Positions 10,911 through 20,039 of a DNA stretch of 64,000 nucleotides are shown here, one piece after another. The stretch's first letter is position 1. Each line of letters begins with the position of its first letter. The DNA comes from Paenibacillus sp. FSL R10-2734 (GTDB lineage Bacteria; Bacillota; Bacilli; Paenibacillales; Paenibacillaceae): contig NZ_CP150170.1 of NCBI RefSeq assembly GCF_037963865.1, positions 5,022,001 through 5,086,000 of the forward strand, written 5' to 3'. Both the position numbers and the translations under genes were made by a program. Below the pieces are notes generated by a model. That model saw only the letters and a list, made by a program, of their open reading frames with translations. It searched no databases and was not told the origin of the DNA.

Positions 10911-12128
10911 TTACTGATCATCCGTAGATAAAAAGCGAATAGTAGCTGTTGTCCCATTCCCTTTAGTGCTATTATAATAAATTTCCCCATCATATTTTTC
11001 TACGATGTTAAAGCAAATCATTAACCCTAGACCGGTTCCATTACTTTTCAACGAATAAAAAGGCGTACCAAGCGACTTAACCTCAGCTTCGGACATTCCA
11101 CTTCCTTGATCGATGATGTTTATCTCGATAAAGTTTTTATTTCTATTCGCTATGACTGAGACGGATTTACCTACACTCGAAGCTTCTAGCGCATTTTTTA
11201 TAATATTGATAAGTAGCTGCTTAAACTCAATTTTATTAATGGAGATAAAGCAATTTTCTTCTACATTTATAGTGATTTGATTATCAGATAACATAGCATA
11301 GGAATGAAGCAACCCCGTAACACTCTGAAGAACATCCTTCACATCCACCCTCTCAAGACTTTCGTCTCCATTTGGTTTTGATAGGGTTAGGAATTGAGAG
11401 ATAATCTGTTCTACTGTGTTCAATTCATCAATCATTAAGTTGAACTTGCTTTTTTTAAGATCATCAAATGAAGTGTCTTCTTTGAACAATTGCAAAAAAC
11501 CTCTAACCACTGTTACTGGATTTCTAATTTCATGCGCTACAGCAGCTGTTAACTGCCCTACCATTTTTAACCGTTCGGATTGCTGTAATTGCTCATAATA
11601 CAGTTGCTGCTTTTTCATTCGTTTGAAGGACAAATGGAAAATAAAAAATAATAACACTTGAACAGCTACTATATTTATAACGTTGCCTACAATATCATGA
11701 TTTAAATAGATATATAATTCACCTTTATCAATGAAAATGACATAACTAAAAGTAATCACCATTAATATCCCATTTATAATAAAGGAAAAGTAGAACAATT
11801 TTAAATCAAAAAATAGAATAGAAAGTGCAGGAATAAGACAAATCAAAATATATGTAGTCCAAGTTTGCGGATATAAAAAGAAAAGAGTGTAAAAGTAAGC
11901 AAATCCAAAAAGAATGATGATCTTTCTAAAAGTATGTGTCTCACACTTAGGATAGATCCATAAACAAACAGATAGAAACATTACACACAAAAAATGTACA
12001 ATATATCCAAAATCAATCCCATTCAACTCTGTTGTAGATAATATTAATCCAGATATCATAAGAACGATGTTTATTAACATTACAATATAATAGATTTTTC
12101 GATTCACCTTACTGTAAAACTCTTTCAT
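10911..12128 (-). CDS. Orphan membrane sensor histidine kinase
   Basis: 405 residues. Six hydrophobic segments occupy residues about 12-165 and a dimerisation helix follows. The phospho-acceptor is His199 in AAVAHEIRNPV. The ATPase core is complete: N box LLINIIKNALEAS, G1 IDQGSGMS, and G2 GTGLGLMIC. There is no PAS domain and no partner response regulator next to it. The combination of an N-terminal membrane sensor and an HEIRNPV box is typical of KinB/sporulation-type kinases that feed Spo0F, which is a reasonable but unproven role. Base composition is AT-richer than that of its neighbours. Confidence 0.85.
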   Translation of the reverse strand: MKEFYSKVNRKIYYIVMLINIVLMISGLILSTTELNGIDFGYIVHFLCVMFLSVCLWIYPKCETHTFRKIIILFGFAYFYTLFFLYPQTWTTYILICLIPALSILFFDLKLFYFSFIINGILMVITFSYVIFIDKGELYIYLNHDIVGNVINIVAVQVLLFFIFHLSFKRMKKQQLYYEQLQQSERLKMVGQLTAAVAHEIRNPVTVVRGFLQLFKEDTSFDDLKKSKFNLMIDELNTVEQIISQFLTLSKPNGDESLERVDVKDVLQSVTGLLHSYAMLSDNQITINVEENCFISINKIEFKQLLINIIKNALEASSVGKSVSVIANRNKNFIEINIIDQGSGMSEAEVKSLGTPFYSLKSNGTGLGLMICFNIVEKYDGEIYYNSTKGNGTTATIRFLSTDDQ

Positions 12129-12330
12129 GAATTCACCACTTCTAAATTAATTTAACTCTTTTCGAAATAATACCTAACTAGAGGCAAAATTTAAGGACAC
12201 CCACTTGGATGCCCTTTCTACATCTCATACATACATTATTGTAATTATATCAGTCACTTTACTAAAATGGGAATAAATACTTTTAGGCCTAATTAAAATA
12301 CGATCCCCAGTTCTGTGTTTATGAAAAAAC

Positions 12331-12368
12331 AAATAGACCGCTCTCTCACAAAGCAAAGCAGTCCATTT
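12331..12368 (-). terminator. Terminator of the malic enzyme gene
   Basis: A 12-bp stem (AAATGGACTGCT pairing with AGCGGTCTATTT through two G-U pairs) is followed on the minus strand by TTTTTTC, 12 bp past the malic enzyme stop. A second, weaker hairpin with GGGCATCC/GGGTGTCC lies near 12195-12215 before the histidine kinase. Nothing else is evident in this 250-bp gap. Confidence 0.75.
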
Positions 12369-12380
12369 GTAATATCGCTT

Positions 12381-13799
12381 TTATTCTATATTCTTAACAA
12401 TATCTTTAGGGATCCGGCGGGCCATGTCCGTTGCAATAGCTGCTTGGATCACCGCCAGACGCACTAACTCTACCACTTTTTCATTAAAAATACTTGGGAT
12501 CACATATTGCTCATTGAGTTCATCCGGGTGGACGACGGAAGCAATCGCTTTTGCCGCAGCCAGCTTCATTTCAAGATTTACCGTTTTAGCTCTGCAATCC
12601 AGTGCACCACGGAAGATACCCGGAAAACAGAGTACATTGTTGATCTGGTTCGGATAATCACTTCTTCCTGTCGCTAACACGCGAACAAAAGGCTCGGCCA
12701 GTTCCGGTTCAATCTCTGGTGTCGGATTAGCCATTGCAAAAACAATGTTATCGCTGGCCATGCTCTTGAGATGATCGACGGATAGAATCCCACCACGTGA
12801 CACCCCAATAAAGACATCTGCTCCCTGCATAACCTCCGCTAGTCCACCTTCAATTCCTTCCGGATTGGTTACATCAGCAAGCTTCCGCCATTCTTGATTA
12901 TCATACTGAAGATCTTTTCTAAGAACACCTTCACGATCTACCGCATAGATCTTGCGAGCTCCCGCTGCCAGAAGCATATTACAGATGGACACCCCGGCCG
13001 CACCTATACCCACAACGACAATACGAGCATCTTCGATAGATTTATCTACTACTTGAAGTGCATTCAAAAGACCTGCTAAAACTACAACGGATGTACCGTG
13101 CTGATCATCATGAAATACCGGAATATCCAGCTCTTCGGCAAGCCGGCGTTCAATCTCGAAACAACGCGGAGAACTGATATCCTCTAAGTTTATCCCCCCG
13201 AATCCAGGAGATACTGCTTTTACGATATTAATGATTTCATCCGGATCTTTGGTATTTAAGCATAGTGGAAAAGCATCAATGTCCGCCAATTGCTTAAACA
13301 GCATAGCCTTACCTTCCATAACAGGCATAGCCGCTTCAGGTCCGATATCCCCTAATCCTAGCACAGCAGTACCGTCCGTTACGACGGCTACTGTATTTCT
13401 CTTCATCGTCAAAGAATAAGCTTTGTTCGGATCTTCGGCAATCGCCGTACACACTCGGGCAACTCCCGGCGTATAGACCAACGATAAATCCTCACGATTT
13501 TTGATAGGCATTTTGGGAGTGACTTCAATTTTCCCGCCTAGATGAGCTAGAAACGTTCGATCTGACACATTGACTACTTTGATTCCTGGCATCTTCGATA
13601 ATATAGACATGATTTCTCCATTCGCGGCGTCTTGCACGTTTATTGTAATATCTCGAGTTGTCACATCCTTACCTGCACGTATCACGTCAATTGCAACGAT
13701 ATCTCCGCCTGCAGTGGCAATTCCTGAAGCAACATCACCAAAAGAAGTAACCGATTTCCGAATTTCGAGCCTGACAATCATCGTTGTTGCAATCGCCAT
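12381..13799 (-). CDS. NAD-dependent malic enzyme with N-terminal ACT domain
   Basis: 472 residues. The first about 75 residues are an ACT-type regulatory domain (IVRLEIRKSVTSFGDVASGI, DAANGEIMSILSKMPGIKV). The rest is a compact malic enzyme converting L-malate to pyruvate and CO2: the active-site region SLVYTPGVARVC, the metal site HDDQHGTSVVVLAGLLNAL, and the dinucleotide fold VVVGIGAAGVSICNML. The size and ACT fusion set it apart from the larger MaeA/MalS type. The coenzyme is an inference from the family. Start ATG after GAGAGG. Monocistronic, with its own terminator. Confidence 0.9.
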   Translation of the reverse strand: MAIATTMIVRLEIRKSVTSFGDVASGIATAGGDIVAIDVIRAGKDVTTRDITINVQDAANGEIMSILSKMPGIKVVNVSDRTFLAHLGGKIEVTPKMPIKNREDLSLVYTPGVARVCTAIAEDPNKAYSLTMKRNTVAVVTDGTAVLGLGDIGPEAAMPVMEGKAMLFKQLADIDAFPLCLNTKDPDEIINIVKAVSPGFGGINLEDISSPRCFEIERRLAEELDIPVFHDDQHGTSVVVLAGLLNALQVVDKSIEDARIVVVGIGAAGVSICNMLLAAGARKIYAVDREGVLRKDLQYDNQEWRKLADVTNPEGIEGGLAEVMQGADVFIGVSRGGILSVDHLKSMASDNIVFAMANPTPEIEPELAEPFVRVLATGRSDYPNQINNVLCFPGIFRGALDCRAKTVNLEMKLAAAKAIASVVHPDELNEQYVIPSIFNEKVVELVRLAVIQAAIATDMARRIPKDIVKNIE

Positions 13800-13991
13800 G
13801 AATTAGCCTCTCTTTCTTCAACCCTAAGATTTCAAATACACTATACTATACCATTTAAACAAACTTTCATCCTATTGAATAGATCACTTAAGTATTTTTC
13901 TTAATATAGTATTCCCTTCGGCACCAGGACCAAATACATCGGGTATCGTAGCGACGGGCAAAACTTGCGTTATATCATAGACAATGACAAG

Positions 13992-14020
13992 TTGACTGGG
14001 CAGAATATATATTATATACA
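13992..14020 (+). promoter_or_regulatory. Sigma-A-type promoter of the quinone oxidoreductase gene
   Basis: TTGACT, then 17 bp, then TATACA lies 38 bp upstream of the ATG at 14058. It is the only good -35/-10 pair in the gap between the divergent malic enzyme and oxidoreductase genes. The rest of that 258-bp gap shows no gene. Confidence 0.55.
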
Positions 14021-14057
14021 TGTCTTACCTATAACGTAGTTGAAGGAGCTTACACTT

Positions 14058-15053
14058 ATGACAGAATCATTTCAAGCATTAGTTGTCGACAAAACAGAAT
14101 TATCGTTCTCCGTCGCTGTTAAGCCGGTTACCTTAGAAGAACTACCCGCAGGAGAAGTTGTAATTAAGGTTGCATACTCCAGTGTGAACTATAAAGACGG
14201 ATTAGCCAGTATCCCTAATGGGAAAATTTTAAGATCGTACCCTTTTATTCCAGGCATCGACTTATCCGGTACTGTGATGTCTTCTACAGACGAGCGGTTT
14301 CATGAAGGACAGCAAGTCATTGCAACAGGCTATGGTATTGGTGTATCCCACTTTGGTGGCTTTAGCGAATACGCACGTATTCCTGCCGCATGGATCACCC
14401 CACTTCCGGAAGGACTTACACTAAGAGAATCTATGATTTACGGTACAGCTGGACTAACTGCTGCCTTGTCCATTCAAGCACTGGAAGACCACAGCTTATC
14501 ACCGGACAAAGGCAAAGTGCTCGTAACGGGAGCGACAGGTGGTGTGGGCGGATCCGCTATCGCCATGCTCGGCGCTAAAGGCTATAGTGTAGTGGCCAGC
14601 ACTGGTAACGCCGAAGCTAGTAATTACCTGAAGGCTCTTGGTGCGGAAGAAATTATTTCTCGCGAAGAAGTTATTGGCGGTTCAACCAAGCCTTTAGAAA
14701 AGCAACTATGGCAGGCTGCTGTAGATTCTGTTGGCGGAGACTCGCTTGCTGCTATCTTGAGTAAAATCTCCTACAGAGGTTCTGTAGCTGCTAGTGGCCT
14801 AACCGGAGGCATATCTATTCCAACTACCGTCCTTCCGTTTATTCTTCGGGGAGTGAACCTACTCGGTATTGATTCCGTAGAATGCCCTGCTGAGCTTCGC
14901 GAAAAGGTATGGGCACGGATGGCGACCGATCTGAAGCCTGCACAGCTCGAGAACCTTGTAGATCGTGAAGTAACCTTAAATGAATTGCCGCAGGCATTGA
15001 ACGATATTCTGAAAGGAAACATCCAAGGCAGAGTGCTTGTCCGTTTATCTTAA
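14058..15053 (+). CDS. YhdH/YhfP-family zinc-free quinone oxidoreductase
   Basis: 331 residues of the medium-chain dehydrogenase superfamily. The ATG at 14058 is chosen because the in-frame TTG at 14040 overlaps the GAAGGAG Shine-Dalgarno. The GroES-like N-terminal half contains SSVNYKDGLA and FIPGIDLSGTV, and the NADPH-binding fold has VLVTGATGGVGGSAIAML. Zinc ligands of true alcohol dehydrogenases are absent. Members of this group (YhdH/AcuI) reduce acryloyl-CoA or quinones with NADPH, and the physiological substrate here is not known. A strong terminator follows directly. Confidence 0.9.
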   Translation: MTESFQALVVDKTELSFSVAVKPVTLEELPAGEVVIKVAYSSVNYKDGLASIPNGKILRSYPFIPGIDLSGTVMSSTDERFHEGQQVIATGYGIGVSHFGGFSEYARIPAAWITPLPEGLTLRESMIYGTAGLTAALSIQALEDHSLSPDKGKVLVTGATGGVGGSAIAMLGAKGYSVVASTGNAEASNYLKALGAEEIISREEVIGGSTKPLEKQLWQAAVDSVGGDSLAAILSKISYRGSVAASGLTGGISIPTTVLPFILRGVNLLGIDSVECPAELREKVWARMATDLKPAQLENLVDREVTLNELPQALNDILKGNIQGRVLVRLS

Positions 15054-15067
15054 GCCTACTAACGAAA

Positions 15068-15100
15068 CCTCCCGAGAGAATTAATCTCGGGAGGTTTTTT
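15068..15100 (+). terminator. Strong intrinsic terminator
   Basis: A 10-bp perfect stem CCTCCCGAGA/TCTCGGGAGG with a 7-nt loop and TTTTTTG. It lies 15 bp after the oxidoreductase stop. The convergent cupin gene ends 5 bp further on and may share it from the other side. Confidence 0.93.
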
Positions 15101-15104
15101 GTTG

Positions 15105-15929
15105 TTACTCTTGGTTATTCGAATATTGATATTGCGGCTGTTGTTGTACATAAGGCTGTTGCCGATAGTGCTGTTCATAGCCTTGATTGTAATATCCTTG
15201 CATTGGGTAAGGCTGATACGCAAATGCCTGTGTAGCTTGGGGCATTTGTGAAGCAATAGGTATGGGTTGAGCTTGCATATGAGCGTATGGCTGCATGTTT
15301 GGATGCATATTTGGTTGCATGTTCGGTTGCATATTAGGTTTCATATAAGGAGCCATGTTAGGAGCCATATTGCTGACCCCCTGTACTTTATCTTCCTCAC
15401 AGCAGTCAGCGGGTGGACCGATAAAGGTTCCAGGTTTAATTGGAGCTAAGGCATCCTTTACCTTGGCTTCATTCAAACAGTAAGTATGAGCCAATACGTT
15501 TGCAGGGGTTTTACTCAGGATATCAGAACCTAAGATAACCTCAGGAATAGGTGCATTAAAAATCGCGAGCAGATGTGTATTATCGGCGGTTGCCACCTCA
15601 TAATGCCACCAGCCTTGCGGCACGTTCGCCACTTGACCTGGACAAATTGGGAAATGCAGAAGTTCATTTGTAAACGGATTGATTAAGGACACGACCGCTG
15701 AACCGCAGATACAGTAGACAAGCTCAGCCGCATTTTGATGATAATGAGGTTCCACCACATTCGATTTACTAAGATAAATATCGAGGAGTGAGGTATTTTC
15801 GAGCGTGTTCAATTGCTTAACCGACAGCAAATTAATGAAGTTGTTGGCATCCTTTTTAAAGAGAGTGTTAGTGTTCACATCGAAAGTAAATTGTGTATCA
15901 GGGGACGTGTAGTCCATGTATGAAGTCAC
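15105..15929 (-). CDS. Cupin protein with Met/Asn/Pro/Gln-rich C-terminal repeats
   Basis: 274 residues. A germin-like cupin covers about residues 30-150: motif 1 PHYHQNAAELVYCICG supplies His-His-Glu metal ligands, and motif 2 is VPQGWWHYEVA with the last His. From about 185 the sequence becomes a low-complexity tail of short NMxP units (NMAPNMAPYMKPNMQP and similar), then a Tyr/Gln-rich end. No signal peptide. Such tails are common in spore-coat and spore-surface proteins of Bacillales, so a coat-associated cupin is suggested but not shown. Start GTG at 15929 after GTAGGA; an ATG at 15917 is the alternative. Confidence 0.8.
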   Translation of the reverse strand: MTSYMDYTSPDTQFTFDVNTNTLFKKDANNFINLLSVKQLNTLENTSLLDIYLSKSNVVEPHYHQNAAELVYCICGSAVVSLINPFTNELLHFPICPGQVANVPQGWWHYEVATADNTHLLAIFNAPIPEVILGSDILSKTPANVLAHTYCLNEAKVKDALAPIKPGTFIGPPADCCEEDKVQGVSNMAPNMAPYMKPNMQPNMQPNMHPNMQPYAHMQAQPIPIASQMPQATQAFAYQPYPMQGYYNQGYEQHYRQQPYVQQQPQYQYSNNQE

Positions 15930-16102
15930 TATTTATTCCTACCCTTCTGTTACTATAAATTTTTGAATTCCCTAAAAACAAGATATGCGTTTGCCTATGC
16001 CTAGGTGCGGAGATTCACTGCCACCATTAAAAATTCATCTTTCTCTGTTAAACGGGGCATCCTCTAAAGTGTTAAACTCTCACACTACACAGGAGGCTGA
16101 GT

Positions 16103-16960
16103 ATGAAATCGATTCACACTAAAATAGTGTTAGCGTTATGTATCACTCTCTTTACGTTTTTGGGTTTGCAGACTATGAATCAACATTCCACGGCTGCAGC
16201 CGCTAACCACAAATCATCTACCAAACAGACTCCATTAACCTTTGTTCTGATCCATGGATCTTGGGCTACAGCAGGTTTTTGGGATGAAACAGCAGCCGAG
16301 CTTCGTAAGTTAGGACACACCGTCTACACGCCTGAATATGCCGGACATGGCGCGGATAAGAATACTAACGTAACGCATGAGCAGATCACGAAGTCCCTCG
16401 TCGACTATATCAAACAAAAAAACTTGAAGGATTTCATTCTGCTCGGACATAGCTTTGGGGGATCAGTCATTCAAACGGTTTCCCAGCAAGTACCTGATCG
16501 GATCAAACGAATCGTGTTCTTTGATGCCTTTGTGCCGCTGGATGGGCAAAGTGTGGCGGACCAGTTTCCTGCTGAGTCACTTAAATCCTTTGAACAGCTA
16601 AGAGACGCTTCCGGTAATAACACTATCACGCTCCCTTTCCCGCTCTTCCGGGATACATTCGTCAACACAGCAAGTCTTGCGGAAGCAAAAAACTTGTATA
16701 AACAAGCTCCACCTGAACCAGCTACACCACTATTCGAAAAGCTCGACCTCAAGAAGTTTTATAGCCTCCAGATCCCTAAAAGTTATCTTTATCTAACAGA
16801 AGACACAGCTATCCCACAAGGCCCATACGGATTTCATCCGACCCAGTCCAGTCATTTGGGCGTTTTTCGCTACATCGAGGGCAAGGGAGATCACATGACC
16901 ACAGTCCGAACCGAGCCTAAAATGATGGCGGAATTGATGGTCAAGGCAGGTAGAGATTAG
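16103..16960 (+). CDS. Secreted alpha/beta hydrolase
   Basis: 285 residues after AGGAGG. Residues 1-33 are a signal peptide ending near STAAAA, so the enzyme is exported. The fold shows the oxyanion strand LIHGSW (50-54), the nucleophile elbow GHSFGG with Ser117, and a late catalytic His in GKGDHMTT. The lid between about 155 and 220 is Pro/Leu-rich. This resembles the small salicylate-esterase-like branch of hydrolases, but the ester substrate is unknown. It stands alone; the next 435 bp hold repeats but no gene. Confidence 0.85.
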   Translation: MKSIHTKIVLALCITLFTFLGLQTMNQHSTAAAANHKSSTKQTPLTFVLIHGSWATAGFWDETAAELRKLGHTVYTPEYAGHGADKNTNVTHEQITKSLVDYIKQKNLKDFILLGHSFGGSVIQTVSQQVPDRIKRIVFFDAFVPLDGQSVADQFPAESLKSFEQLRDASGNNTITLPFPLFRDTFVNTASLAEAKNLYKQAPPEPATPLFEKLDLKKFYSLQIPKSYLYLTEDTAIPQGPYGFHPTQSSHLGVFRYIEGKGDHMTTVRTEPKMMAELMVKAGRD

Positions 16961-17040
16961 GAAAGAAAAGTGGAATGATTCAGTCAGACATTGTGCGTAT
17001 TTGATGTAAACTTAGCGGATCCATATGAATCTACGTGTTG

Positions 17041-17222
17041 ATTCGGACCGAGGAGACCTTATTTTCAAATATTCAGCAAATCAGCGAAGCTATCGGACTC
17101 AGTTGCAGTTAATCACCCAAAATTGCTCCAATATTACGTAATTGAAGGGGAATAAGAGCTATACGGTCCGTATCCCTTGCTAAATGAACTAAAAAGTGAA
17201 AATAACTGCAATACAGTCCGCA
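17041..17222. repeat. Degenerate head-to-head ~50-bp repeat element (GTCCG type)
   Basis: Four related 21-bp motifs occur in the gene-free stretch 16961-17335. Two are in inverted orientation (17041-17061 and 17091-17111, read on the minus strand as TAACTGCAACTGAGTCCGAT for the second) and two are direct (17152-17172 and 17202-17222, ATAACTGCAATACAGTCCG for the last). Spacings between starts are 50, 61 and 50 bp. The two halves pair imperfectly, best in the blocks TGAAAATAA and GTCCG. The rest of the gap shows nothing recognisable. Confidence 0.65.
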
Positions 17223-17335
17223 ATGATGTAGTGTAGCGATATGTTATTCGTGACTGTCAGCGTGCTGATTAATTATGGTGAGACATGCGATGCAGACTGA
17301 TTGTTTGTTCGTTGCTATCGGATCGTTCAAAAAAA

Positions 17336-17374
17336 GAGCAAGCGTACAGGGAATCTTCCCTACAACGCTTGCTC
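17336..17374 (-). terminator. Terminator after the 17396-17926 gene
   Basis: A 10-bp perfect stem GAGCAAGCGT/ACGCTTGCTC with 19-nt loop (itself containing GGGAA/TTCCC). A/T tracts lie on both sides, so it can act on both strands. It is 22 bp past the stop of the minus-strand gene. Confidence 0.85.
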
Positions 17375-17395
17375 TTTTTCAATCCATAACTACAC

Positions 17396-17926
17396 CTACT
17401 TCCTAGGCAATCCACCACGCGGCAGCTCAGGGTCCGATGTTACTCCGGTAATCACCCAGCTATCCTTCTCTTGCACAAGTGAGATCGTCAGCAGTATGGA
17501 AGGTGCTGGTCCGCTTGAAGTCGCGGTATCTAGGCGCATTTCTATGATTTCTGAATTTGGGTTAATGACTGTTTCTTTGGTAACCTCGTATTTTGTGATC
17601 CAAGGGCTGGATACGCCAGTTACCCAGTTCAGTTCAACAAACTTTGGATACATGACCTTTTTGAATTCCTTAGAGAAGATAGAATATTGTATCGACGCAT
17701 TCCGGTGCTGCAAGCCGAACCCATATAACTCTGACGCTTGAATTGCAGATGGCAAAATAATTCGCCTAGACTCTGGAGCCGGCTTTGGCATAGCTGAGAG
17801 CAGCTTTCCATTAGACTGGATCACCGTTTCGTTGTTGTCAGGCGCACCTATTGCCATTCCCGGCAGGAGCAACACGCCTGCGATTAGGGTAACCGCCAAC
17901 TTCTTTTTGCTAATCAGAAGAATCAC
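17396..17926 (-). CDS. Secreted hypothetical protein
   Basis: About 176 residues. A basic N-terminus (SKKKLA) and hydrophobic segment VTLIAGVLLLPGMAIGA form a signal peptide with likely cleavage after AIGA. The mature part has an ASELYGFGLQHRNASIQYS stretch typical of secreted Firmicute proteins that mix beta strands with a Tyr-containing helix. No named family is recognised. The start is uncertain: the GTG at 17926 lies inside AGGTGA, and the real start may be the CTG 9 bp later with AGGTGA as Shine-Dalgarno. Confidence 0.6.
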   Translation of the reverse strand: MILLISKKKLAVTLIAGVLLLPGMAIGAPDNNETVIQSNGKLLSAMPKPAPESRRIILPSAIQASELYGFGLQHRNASIQYSIFSKEFKKVMYPKFVELNWVTGVSSPWITKYEVTKETVINPNSEIIEMRLDTATSSGPAPSILLTISLVQEKDSWVITGVTSDPELPRGGLPRK

Positions 17927-18123
17927 CTCATAGATAGCTTTTTCACCATTTGTGAATTGAATTCTAATTATTCCCCGACCACGCTAATTTTTATGTATCT
18001 AAACAGTAGTAATTATGTCGCATCTCACTTCCCAAATCCGATTTATATAGTAATATATTCCTAGGACTTGTACAGCATCGAAATATATTAGCATAAATTT
18101 CACACGCAGAGGAGATGCCCCCC

Positions 18124-18393
18124 TTGAAAAAAACTCTAAATATATGTCTAGCAGCAGGATTACTACTTACTCTATCCATCGGTACTGTAAGTACAGCAAA
18201 CGCTGAATCCAAAGCCAAAACTTACAAGAACTGCTCAGCGCTAAACAAAGATTACAAAGGCGGAGTTGCCATTTCCAGCTCTACTAAGAACGTAGGCGGA
18301 AAAACGAAACATAAACCCTATGTATCCAAAGAGCTCTATAATGCCAACAAAAAAAGCGACCGTGATAAAGACGGAATCGCTTGTGAGAAATAA
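18124..18393 (+). CDS. Small secreted Excalibur-domain protein
   Basis: About 89 residues from TTG at 18124. The ATG at 18115 lies inside the AGAGGAG Shine-Dalgarno, which argues for the TTG. Signal peptide (ICLAAGLLLTLSIG) with cleavage near ANA. The mature part carries an Excalibur motif: NCSALNKDY at its start and DRDKDGIACEK at the end, where DxDxDG resembles a calcium-binding loop and the two Cys probably pair. Such domains occur alone or fused to nucleases and hydrolases at the cell surface. Role not established; it overlaps no neighbour. Confidence 0.85.
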   Translation: MKKTLNICLAAGLLLTLSIGTVSTANAESKAKTYKNCSALNKDYKGGVAISSSTKNVGGKTKHKPYVSKELYNANKKSDRDKDGIACEK

Positions 18394-18403
18394 AAAGCTA
18401 TTA

Positions 18404-19159
18404 TTATTCCACCGATTGCTTAAGACGTAGATCAGGCGTGAAAAAGAGTCGGTAGCTCAGCACACTAAGTAATATACTCGTTATGGCCGCAGAAGCGGTG
18501 AATGAGAACACAATTAGAATCTGGTAGCGAACAGCGATTACAGGATCAGCGCCCGCAATAATCATACCCGTCATCATACCCGGAAGTTGGACAAGTCCTA
18601 CCGTCTTCATTCCATCTATGGTTGGGATCATGCTGAATTTCACAGATCTTTTTCTGACTTCATGGATCGCCTGAGGAACCGTTGCACCAAGTGACAGCAG
18701 GGTCTCTATTTCACCTTTACTCTGATGTATTTCATGCTTGATATGGTTAATGAACAAACCCGAGACAACCATAGCACTGCCAATGGTCATGCCACTAATC
18801 GGAATGATATATTGTGGTGTTGCCTCAATAATATGTAATCCGAGCAGAATGCCCAACATTAGTAGTTCCATGGTAGCGATCGCAAGGCCAATTCTCCAGA
18901 CTAATCCACGCAGTCCTTTTCCTCTTTTTGCTGCATTCCACGCGGCTACGCTTATCATGAAGATTATAATCAAAATGATATAGATCAAATGATCGGATTT
19001 AAAAATAAATTGCAGGACATATCCGACCGCAAGCAGTTGAATTGCCGACCTTATAGTGCCTACAATAATATCTTTTTCTAATCCGAGCTTTTGCCACACG
19101 GAGACTAACATCGTCCCTAACACAAACAGAAGCGTAAAACTCAGTGCAGTATAACTCAT
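18404..19159 (-). CDS. fetB: FetB-like ABC transporter permease (UPF0014)
   Basis: 251 residues with about seven transmembrane segments. The family pattern is visible: VGTIRSAIQLLAVGYVLQFI near the N-terminus, SGMTIGSAMVVSGL in the middle, and VGLVQLPGMMTGMIIAGADP toward the C-terminus. In E. coli FetAB exports iron and protects against oxidative stress, and metal export is inferred for this pair. Its start overlaps the ATPase stop by 4 bp (ATGA), so the two are translationally coupled. Confidence 0.9.
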   Translation of the reverse strand: MSYTALSFTLLFVLGTMLVSVWQKLGLEKDIIVGTIRSAIQLLAVGYVLQFIFKSDHLIYIILIIIFMISVAAWNAAKRGKGLRGLVWRIGLAIATMELLMLGILLGLHIIEATPQYIIPISGMTIGSAMVVSGLFINHIKHEIHQSKGEIETLLSLGATVPQAIHEVRKRSVKFSMIPTIDGMKTVGLVQLPGMMTGMIIAGADPVIAVRYQILIVFSFTASAAITSILLSVLSYRLFFTPDLRLKQSVE

Positions 19160-19905
19160 AGTAATGACGCTCCTTCTAACGGTCGAATAAATCTTTTGGC
19201 CAAAGCTTCCGCAGATTCAGCAAAAAAAGATTCACTCAAGTGTTGTTCCAGCTTACCCTTCCCCATAAACCATGTGGTAGTGCTAATTCGGCTAGCCTGC
19301 TTAAGGTCATGGGTCACCCAAATCATTGATGTACCTTCTTCTTTATGCCACTGTTCCAGCAGAGCCTCTACCCTTTGAGTGCTGTTAATATCAAGTGAAG
19401 CAGTGATTTCATCGAGCAGTAGAACATTAGGCTGCAACAGCAATGACCGAATCAAGGAAATCCGCTGCTTCTCACCACCTGAGCAATCTGCCGCTTTCTT
19501 ACTTAAATCTAATTGTTCCAGTCCAAGCTGTTCCAATAGTCGCTGTACAAGTTTAAGGTCATAAGGACTGTCATGCAGCTTACTGACGGTTCTTAGGTTA
19601 TCCTCCACACTTCCAGACAACATAACCGCTTGTTGAGCCACAAACCCTATTTTCATTCTCCACAGCCTTGAATCCATGCTTTTGAATGAGCTGCCATTGA
19701 CTAGCATATCCCCTTCATCCGGAGCATCCAGCAGAGCCATTATTCTTAGGAGTGTGCTTTTCCCTTGACCTGATGCACCAATAAGTGCGATTCTATCCGA
19801 TTCAGATATTTTTGCGGATATGTCCGAGAATAGATATTTCGAAGCTTGATCGCTGCATTTCCAGTTCAATTTTGCAATTCTTTGAATTTCAAAAATACTG
19901 CTCAA
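19156..19905 (-). CDS. fetA: FetA-like ABC transporter ATPase
   Basis: About 249 residues. A TTG at 19905 is preferred because AATAGGAGGTAA lies just before it, while the upstream ATG (19941) has no Shine-Dalgarno and adds residues that do not align with the family. Walker A is GASGQGKST, the signature is SGGEKQRISLIRSL, Walker B is VLLLDEITASLD, and the switch histidine is WVTHDLKQ. It pairs with the FetB-like permease immediately downstream to form a two-gene exporter operon. Confidence 0.9.
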   Translation of the reverse strand: MSSIFEIQRIAKLNWKCSDQASKYLFSDISAKISESDRIALIGASGQGKSTLLRIMALLDAPDEGDMLVNGSSFKSMDSRLWRMKIGFVAQQAVMLSGSVEDNLRTVSKLHDSPYDLKLVQRLLEQLGLEQLDLSKKAADCSGGEKQRISLIRSLLLQPNVLLLDEITASLDINSTQRVEALLEQWHKEEGTSMIWVTHDLKQASRISTTTWFMGKGKLEQHLSESFFAESAEALAKRFIRPLEGASLL

Positions 19906-20039
19906 TTCCTTACCTCCTATTACCACGCGTAAAAATATCATACCCTCTCGTATTATAGCATTTTAGCTACATAAATAAGAGAAAGACATCTTCCTTTAGG
20001 AACACGCCTTTCCCTCATACTAGACTAGTTTATAATTAT

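Noticed and set aside
16961..17335. Insertion sequence or transposase remnant in the 17-kb gap
   Set aside because: No transposase-like codons, terminal inverted repeats or target duplication were seen; only the degenerate repeats.
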